Assembly (NCBI GenBank): GCA_964614375.1
Contig: CAZTLI010000153.1
Coordinates: forward strand, 1-11,159
DNA from: CAZTLI01 sp964614375
GTDB lineage: Bacteria; Chloroflexota; Anaerolineae; Aggregatilineales; Phototrophicaceae
DNA length: 11,159 bases
Direction: 5' to 3'
Part shown: positions 6,942-11,159 of the stretch, piece by piece
Position numbering within the stretch: position 1 is the first letter of the stretch
How the letters are laid out: each line of letters opens with the position of its first letter
Made by a program: the position numbers and the translations under genes
The notes under the pieces: model-generated
Databases searched by the model: none
What the model was told of the DNA's origin: nothing
What the model saw: the letters and a program-made list of their open reading frames with translations, nothing else

Positions 6942-8261
6942 ATGGTCGCTCATAAACCAATGACGAGTCTGGATTCGCCGGAGCTAGCAGTGCCTGATGC
7001 GAATCGCATTCCAACCAACGATTATCTGACTCGCACCATGCCTATTCCTCCCTCGCGCATGTTTCTGATTAAAGAGGCGCTGGATAAATACAAGCAAAAA
7101 GCGGGCGCGGATGCCCCCACTTATGATGCGTCACAAGGCGATGGCGGTGCAAGTCTGCCCGGCGTGCCTGTTGAAATCCTCAATCGTGCCCATCAGCTAC
7201 AGATTGAACATGGCACAGGCTATGATAAACCCTTCGGCACGCCGCTGTTTCGCAAGGTCGCGGCTGAACAATACTGGCATCTGGACGCAGCCTCGGGTTG
7301 GGGGCCAGAAAACATCATCTTTGTGCAAGGCGGGCGCGACGGCCTCATCAAAGCCTATCAAGCCATGACTGCGCTCGGCACAGGGCAAATTGGCGATTTG
7401 TTCGTCGTCTCGCGCGTGCCCTGGATTAGCTATAATTGGGGGCCATACAGCGTTGGGTTAAACGTACTGCGTGCGCCCGGTCATCCAGAAGAGGGCTGGC
7501 GTTATTCGCCTGACGCAGTACGCGCCTGTGCGGACTATGCGAAGCGTATTGACCGTAATGTCGTTGGCCTGCTCATCACATCACCCGATAACCCCACCGG
7601 ACGCACTATTCCAGTTGAAGAACAAATCGAGCTGGCAAAGACGGCGCTCGACTGTGGGTATCCGTTTGTACTGTTTGACTGGATTTATCATTGGGTGACG
7701 GACGGCGGCCCCACCGATATTAATACGGTGTTGCAAGCCTTCTCCCCCATAGAGCGTGAAAAGTTGATTTTCCTCGATGGGCTGACCAAGAGTCTGGGTG
7801 CGTCCAATATTCGCAGCGCGCACCTGCTCGCAGGTAAAGCGGTAATTAAGTACATCAACAGCACCGCATCGCACGGCGTCATCCCCAGCTTTTATGCACA
7901 GGCTGTGGCGATAGCGGCCTATGAAATGGGCTTTGGTAAAGCTGCTGCCAGCATCATCGCCCCGACCAAACAGAGTCGGCAGGTCTTACGCGGGATTCTC
8001 GATGCCGAAGGCGCGCACTATATTCTCGGCGATGGCTATTACGCCTTCATCGACACAACCCACTATATCGAGGCTGCTGGTTATCCCGATTCGGATAAGT
8101 TAGGGGCATATCTAGCAGAAGAGTACGGCGTGGCGGTTGTGCCCGGTATCCATTTTTCGCAGGCGGGCGCGATGTGGGTGCGATTTTCGTATGCCCTGCC
8201 ACCCGAACGCACGGAATTGGCTGCAAAACAGTTGTTCAAAGGTCTGAAGTCGCTGCTATAA
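6942..8261 (+). CDS. PLP-dependent aminotransferase, class I/II (fold type I)
   Basis: 439 residues. The protein has the hallmarks of the aspartate-aminotransferase superfamily: GTGYDKPFGTPLFR (91-104), a glycine-rich cofactor segment QGGRDGL (129-135), SPDNPTG (214-220) with Asn217, FDWIYH (245-250) with Asp246 and Tyr249, LTKSLGASNIRSAH (281-294) in which Lys283 should form the Schiff base with PLP, and WVRFSYA (412-418) in which Arg414 should bind the substrate carboxylate. It is cytosolic and transfers amino groups between an amino acid and a 2-oxo acid; the amino acid is not predictable here. The reading frame is open back to a GTG at 6897, but GAGGAGAGGG (6926-6935) points to the ATG at 6942. 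No biosynthetic partner lies beside it. Confidence 0.88.
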   Translation: MVAHKPMTSLDSPELAVPDANRIPTNDYLTRTMPIPPSRMFLIKEALDKYKQKAGADAPTYDASQGDGGASLPGVPVEILNRAHQLQIEHGTGYDKPFGTPLFRKVAAEQYWHLDAASGWGPENIIFVQGGRDGLIKAYQAMTALGTGQIGDLFVVSRVPWISYNWGPYSVGLNVLRAPGHPEEGWRYSPDAVRACADYAKRIDRNVVGLLITSPDNPTGRTIPVEEQIELAKTALDCGYPFVLFDWIYHWVTDGGPTDINTVLQAFSPIEREKLIFLDGLTKSLGASNIRSAHLLAGKAVIKYINSTASHGVIPSFYAQAVAIAAYEMGFGKAAASIIAPTKQSRQVLRGILDAEGAHYILGDGYYAFIDTTHYIEAAGYPDSDKLGAYLAEEYGVAVVPGIHFSQAGAMWVRFSYALPPERTELAAKQLFKGLKSLL

Positions 8262-8277
8262 GCAAGCTGGAATCGAA

Positions 8278-8302
8278 AGGCGGGTACATTGTGTATCCGC
8301 CT
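8278..8302. terminator. Stem-loop between the convergent aminotransferase and lipoprotein genes
   Basis: Eleven pairs (one G-U), 8278-8288 with 8292-8302, closed by a three-base loop, starting 17 bases after the aminotransferase stop. No U-tract on the plus side; on the minus side only TTTC follows. Like the glmS/MFS hairpin, it probably serves both convergent transcripts. Confidence 0.6.
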
Positions 8303-8318
8303 GATCTTGTGACCCTAT

Positions 8319-9683
8319 TTAGTCGTCTGCTAATGGGACAAACGCGCCATCTTGAACAACAGTTATCTCAATCACGGCTGCGGCACATTCACCCGTCCCA
8401 TTGCAGTTCAGTTCACCTGTCAACCCGTCATAATCTTCAAGATTGCGGATGTGGTCGTGCAGCGCCGCGCGATCAATGACCAGCGCGCCGCTGTCATCCA
8501 CTTCACCGACTGCCTCAATCGCATCGAGGATAATCTGCGCCGCATCATAGGCATACGCTGCAAACGTAGAAACAGGTTCTGCCCCATATGTCTCGCCATA
8601 GTCTGTCTCAAACACAGCAAGTAGGCGGCTTGTCGGCGGCACAACCCGCAGCACAATCAACCCTTCTGCCGCCTCGCCTGTGCGGGCGATGAAGTCACTA
8701 TCAAATAACAGGCTACTGACGACAAACGAGACCGTATCAAGTCCGGCATCTGCGCGCCCGATTACCAGCCCTTCGCCCACATCGGCAAATCCAGCATAGT
8801 AAACGGCGTCCAGGTCTGAGTCGGAAACTTGCATGAGAACGGTATCCGGGTCATCGTCCAGCGTGACGACCTGTCGAACGACGACCTCCCCACCCAACGA
8901 CTCGAATACCTCCATCACAACATCTGCCAAATCCATACCCTGTGGATGATCATCATGCAATATCGCAATTTGCCGCGCGCCAACCGTGTTATAAAGGAAA
9001 TCCGCCGTCACCTGCCCCTCCGACAATGCGGTTGGAATCGTCCGGTTAAAACTGTAGCTTGTGGCTTGTGCCAGTGCAGATGCCGCACAACTCGCACTGA
9101 TGCTGGTATAACGCGCCGCATCGAGAATGGGCATTGCCGCTGCACAGGCATCATCACACATGGGGCCAATCACCGCGACGATAGACCCGTTGCCAATGAA
9201 CGCATTCGCTACCTGCGCGCCACCCTCGGCTGTACACAGGTCATCCTGCACATCCAACGTAACTGTGAATTCAGCATCATCAATCGTCACGAATGGACGG
9301 TCTGCGAGCGCCAGTTCCACACCATGTTGCAATGTCATGCCAAATACACGGGCGGCATCCCCGGTGAATGACGCTGCAAAGCCAATCACCACAGCTTCAT
9401 CTGGCGATACAACCACCGGCGGCGCTACCACACGGGCGGTAGCTGTTGCAGTTGGCGTCCGCGTCGGTTGTAGGGTCGCTGTGACAAGCAATACTTCGTC
9501 GGCTTCAGCCGCTGTGGTTGTTGGTGTCACTACAGCTTCGGCTGATTCTGCCGTCGTGATGACGGTAGATTGAACAGGAGGCTCTGGCGAGACCGATTCA
9601 GTGGCTTCACCCCCACCGCTACATGCGGACACGAATAGACCTATACCGATCACAAGCACACAACGCCACAGATGCAGACTCAT
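8319..9683 (-). CDS. Lipoprotein with type-1 periplasmic-binding fold (LivJ/branched-chain amino acid-like)
   Basis: 454 residues. The N-terminus is a lipoprotein signal: Arg7, a hydrophobic stretch 9-19, and the lipobox VSAC ending at Cys21. Then comes a ~70-residue linker rich in Thr, Pro, Ala and Glu (about 22-93). From about residue 97 the sequence follows the Peripla_BP_6 pattern: VVIGFAASFTGDAA (98-111), AVIGPMCDDACAAAMPIL (170-187), FNRTIPTALSEG (212-223), ARQIAILHDDHPQG (236-249), and a C-terminal FAAYAYDAAQIILDAI (374-389) with DGLTGEL (419-425). Six cysteines besides Cys21 (150, 176, 180, 199, 427, 433) may form disulfides. It should be lipid-anchored outside the cell and bind a small ligand, probably an amino acid. 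No ABC permease or ATPase is in view, so the partner transporter is elsewhere or absent. The ATG overlaps the fabD stop by one base (TGATG), implying translational coupling. Confidence 0.85.
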   Translation of the reverse strand: MSLHLWRCVLVIGIGLFVSACSGGGEATESVSPEPPVQSTVITTAESAEAVVTPTTTAAEADEVLLVTATLQPTRTPTATATARVVAPPVVVSPDEAVVIGFAASFTGDAARVFGMTLQHGVELALADRPFVTIDDAEFTVTLDVQDDLCTAEGGAQVANAFIGNGSIVAVIGPMCDDACAAAMPILDAARYTSISASCAASALAQATSYSFNRTIPTALSEGQVTADFLYNTVGARQIAILHDDHPQGMDLADVVMEVFESLGGEVVVRQVVTLDDDPDTVLMQVSDSDLDAVYYAGFADVGEGLVIGRADAGLDTVSFVVSSLLFDSDFIARTGEAAEGLIVLRVVPPTSRLLAVFETDYGETYGAEPVSTFAAYAYDAAQIILDAIEAVGEVDDSGALVIDRAALHDHIRNLEDYDGLTGELNCNGTGECAAAVIEITVVQDGAFVPLADD

Positions 9684-10633
9684 CAGGCTTCACTCACGAA
9701 TTTTTGCAACGCATCCAATCCATTGAGTGCGACGCCACTTTTTGAGCGGTCAATTCGACGCAGCAAACCCGTCAGCACGTCCTTTGAACCAATCTCGATA
9801 AACTGTTCCACGCCTGCGCCACTCATCGCCTGCACCGATTCTGTCCAACGGACGGATTGTGTGAGTTGATTATTTAGTTCCTGGCGGATGGCATCTGCAT
9901 TTGTCAAGGGTGCTGCTGTCACATTGGCGTAGACTGGATACTGTGGGGTGGTGAACGTCGTCTGCGAGAGGTGGAGTTGGAACACTGTCGAGGCGCTCTC
10001 CATAAGTGGCGAATGCGCGGCAATGCTCACTGCCAGCTTCACAGCCCGTTTTGCGCCTGCGTCCTGTGCCAATTGCATACCTGCGTTTATCGTCAAATCA
10101 TCGCCCGAAATCACCACTTGACCGGGACAATTGTCATTTGCTAAGACCAGCGTACCGCCCGTCTGCGCCTCCGCTTGTTTGCACACATCACGCACAGCAT
10201 CTGCATCTAAACCGAGCAGCGCCGCCATTGCGCCGGGATTTTTCTCGCCCGCCTCTTTCATCAAACGACCACGCTCCCGCACCAGGCTCAAGCCGTCTTC
10301 AAACGTCATTGCCCCCGCTGCGGCAAGTGCGGTTAATTCACCCAGACTATGCCCCGCAACACAGGCCGGAGACATATCGGATAGTTCACTTTGCAGCGCG
10401 CGCAAAATCGCCAGCGAACAGACATATAAGGCGGGTTGGGTGTTGATGGTATCATTCAAATCGTCTTCAGGCCCGTCAAAACAGAGGGTTGAGAAATCAA
10501 ATCCAAGCAGTTCATCCGCTTGTTCATATAATTCACGCGCAACCGAATACGCCTCCGCCACATCTTTTCCCATCCCGACCATCTGTGACCCTTGACCGGG
10601 AAACACAAATGCGATATTTGCCCAATTGACCAT
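9683..10633 (-). CDS. fabD: Malonyl CoA-acyl carrier protein transacylase
   Basis: 316 residues, normal for the family. FabD moves the malonyl group from malonyl-CoA to acyl carrier protein, feeding each elongation round of type II fatty acid synthesis in the cytosol. Seen motifs: FPGQGSQ (11-17) for the oxyanion region, TQPAL (65-69), GHSLGE (94-99) with nucleophile Ser96, RERGRLM (119-125) with the malonate-binding arginine, NDNCPGQ (166-172), and AAHSPLM (205-211) with catalytic His207. The frame extends to a TTG at 10642, but AAAGG centred near 10645 lies nine bases from the ATG at 10633, which is taken as the start. It lies downstream of rpmF past a terminator-like hairpin. The plsX and fabH genes that often sit between rpmF and fabD are missing. 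Confidence 0.95.
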   Translation of the reverse strand: MVNWANIAFVFPGQGSQMVGMGKDVAEAYSVARELYEQADELLGFDFSTLCFDGPEDDLNDTINTQPALYVCSLAILRALQSELSDMSPACVAGHSLGELTALAAAGAMTFEDGLSLVRERGRLMKEAGEKNPGAMAALLGLDADAVRDVCKQAEAQTGGTLVLANDNCPGQVVISGDDLTINAGMQLAQDAGAKRAVKLAVSIAAHSPLMESASTVFQLHLSQTTFTTPQYPVYANVTAAPLTNADAIRQELNNQLTQSVRWTESVQAMSGAGVEQFIEIGSKDVLTGLLRRIDRSKSGVALNGLDALQKFVSEA

Positions 10634-10713
10634 AATCCACAACCTTTATCCACTATTTTTAAGTCATGACACAAGCATAACGACAAGACTGCAATCCGCA
10701 AACTGTAGAATCA

Positions 10714-10743
10714 AAAAATCGTGCCGATTCGAACACGATTTTT
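10714..10743 (-). terminator. Intrinsic terminator between rpmF and fabD
   Basis: AAAAATCGTG (10714-10723) pairs with CACGATTTTT (10734-10743) over a ten-base loop. Read on the minus strand the stem runs into six Us, so it fits an intrinsic terminator 25 bases after the rpmF stop. The A/T symmetry gives it a U-tract on the other strand too. It may only be partial, since no strong separate fabD promoter is obvious; TTGCGG, 16 bases, TATGCT is a weak candidate. Confidence 0.75.
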
Positions 10744-10767
10744 CAACGTTGTGACCACAGCCACAAA

Positions 10768-10953
10768 TTACTCGTCACTGACCTCAATAACCGTCTCACC
10801 GCGATAACTGCCACACTTCGGGCAGACCCGGTGGGCGATGTGATATTCACCACAGGTTTCGCATTCCACCAGATGATTCAACGTGAGAGCGTCATGGGCG
10901 CGGCGTTTGTTGCGGCGGGTACGCGATACTTTTCGCTTTGGCAGGGGTCCCAT
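10768..10953 (-). CDS. rpmF: 50S ribosomal protein L32
   Basis: 61 residues, typical for L32. It starts MGPLPKRKVSRTRRNKRRAH, the basic rRNA-binding head of the family, and carries a zinc ribbon CETC (31-34) and CPKC (44-47), so this is the zinc-binding (C+) form. L32 is part of the large subunit near the peptidyl-transferase region. GAGGA lies six bases before the ATG, and a strong promoter lies just upstream. In many bacteria rpmF is linked to fatty acid and phospholipid genes; here fabD follows. Confidence 0.97.
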   Translation of the reverse strand: MGPLPKRKVSRTRRNKRRAHDALTLNHLVECETCGEYHIAHRVCPKCGSYRGETVIEVSDE

Positions 10954-10998
10954 GAGATGTCCTCATTTATAGTGTTCATAATGTACATAGCGGCAAGC

Positions 10999-11028
10999 AT
11001 TATATAGTTCGACACACAACTGTGTCAA
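10999..11028 (-). promoter_or_regulatory. Strong sigma-70-type promoter for rpmF
   Basis: On the minus strand TTGACA (11023-11028), an 18-base spacer and TATAAT (10999-11004), both perfect to consensus. Transcription would start near 10992, about 39 bases before the rpmF ATG, which fits a highly expressed ribosomal protein gene. Confidence 0.8.
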
Positions 11029-11072
11029 GCCAGTATAGCGCGATTGCAAGACATAAAGCGGTGCAACCCAAC

Positions 11073-11103
11073 AAAAAAAACGGACACCCGCTTGAGTGTC
11101 CGT
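11073..11103 (-). terminator. Intrinsic terminator of a gene entering from the right edge
   Basis: Read on the minus strand, ACGGACAC (11096-11103) pairs with GTGTCCGT (11080-11087) around an eight-base loop and runs into a tract of eight Us (11073-11080). It lies 33 bases after the TAA at 11136-11138 and separates that gene from the rpmF promoter. Confidence 0.85.
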
Positions 11104-11135
11104 CGTCCATGTTTGATGTGTTTCGGTCTGGCGGC

Positions 11136-11159
11136 TTAGAAAGCGCCTTTTTGTTTCAG
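11136..11159 (-). CDS. C-terminal end of an unidentified minus-strand gene
   Basis: A minus-strand frame reads LKQKGAF then TAA, with the terminator just beyond. Seven residues are too few to name a product, and the frame choice rests only on the stop lying well placed before the terminator. YceD/DUF177 often precedes rpmF, but nothing here shows that. Confidence 0.35.
   Translation of the reverse strand: MKQKGAF

Noticed and set aside
9410..9500. Repetitive-looking tract in the lipoprotein gene
   Set aside because: It encodes the Thr/Pro/Ala-rich linker after the lipidated cysteine; no exact tandem unit repeats, so it is not a DNA repeat element.
9127..9573. A 148-codon plus-strand frame opposite the lipoprotein gene
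   Set aside because: Its low-complexity Thr/Ser/Ala/Val composition is the complement of the lipoprotein linker and binding domain. No independent signals support it.
10634..10642. Upstream TTG start for fabD
   Set aside because: The AAAGG site lies directly against the TTG and leaves no spacing; it fits the ATG at 10633, which also gives the usual FabD N-terminus.

Overview
The window looks like a chromosomal housekeeping region of a Gram-positive-like bacterium, most likely a member of the Chloroflexota (Anaerolineae-type). This placement is an inference. It rests on a lipoprotein with a long Thr/Pro/Ala-rich linker, a MurF-type ligase carrying its own membrane domain, rpmF followed directly by fabD, moderate GC content, and clear Shine-Dalgarno and sigma-70-like promoter signals. 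I see no insertion sequences, phage genes, CRISPR arrays, tRNAs or rRNAs.

Layout. At the left edge (1-1221, minus) lies the N-terminal 407 residues of a membrane-anchored MurF-like ligase, which runs out of the window. It is divergent from a two-gene plus-strand unit: an RluB/RsuA-type pseudouridine synthase (1434-2240) and a PlsC-type acyltransferase (2266-3033). Each side has its own candidate promoter. A 399-base leader follows, and then glmS (3433-5280). The leader contains a good match to a glmS self-cleaving ribozyme: the cleavage site, P1, P2, the P3/P3.1 pseudoknot and a GNRA-capped P4 can all be drawn. It has an unusual insertion at the P2a position and two changes in normally conserved core bases.

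glmS converges on a 12-helix MFS transporter (5356-6573, minus), with a strong stem-loop between them. A 368-base region then separates the MFS gene from a PLP-dependent aminotransferase (6942-8261, plus). This region holds a candidate promoter, a possible short leader peptide and a terminator-like hairpin. The aminotransferase converges on a minus-strand group: rpmF (L32), fabD, and a lipoprotein with a type-1 periplasmic-binding fold whose start codon overlaps the fabD stop. A strong promoter precedes rpmF and a terminator-like hairpin lies between rpmF and fabD. At the right edge a U-tract terminator closes a further minus-strand gene, of which at most seven residues and the stop are visible.

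Functionally, the window joins cell-envelope supply (GlmS makes glucosamine-6-phosphate; MurF uses the UDP-MurNAc peptide derived from it), lipid synthesis (FabD, PlsC) and ribosome parts (L32, rRNA pseudouridylation). The best candidate for a notable system is the divergent glmS ribozyme.
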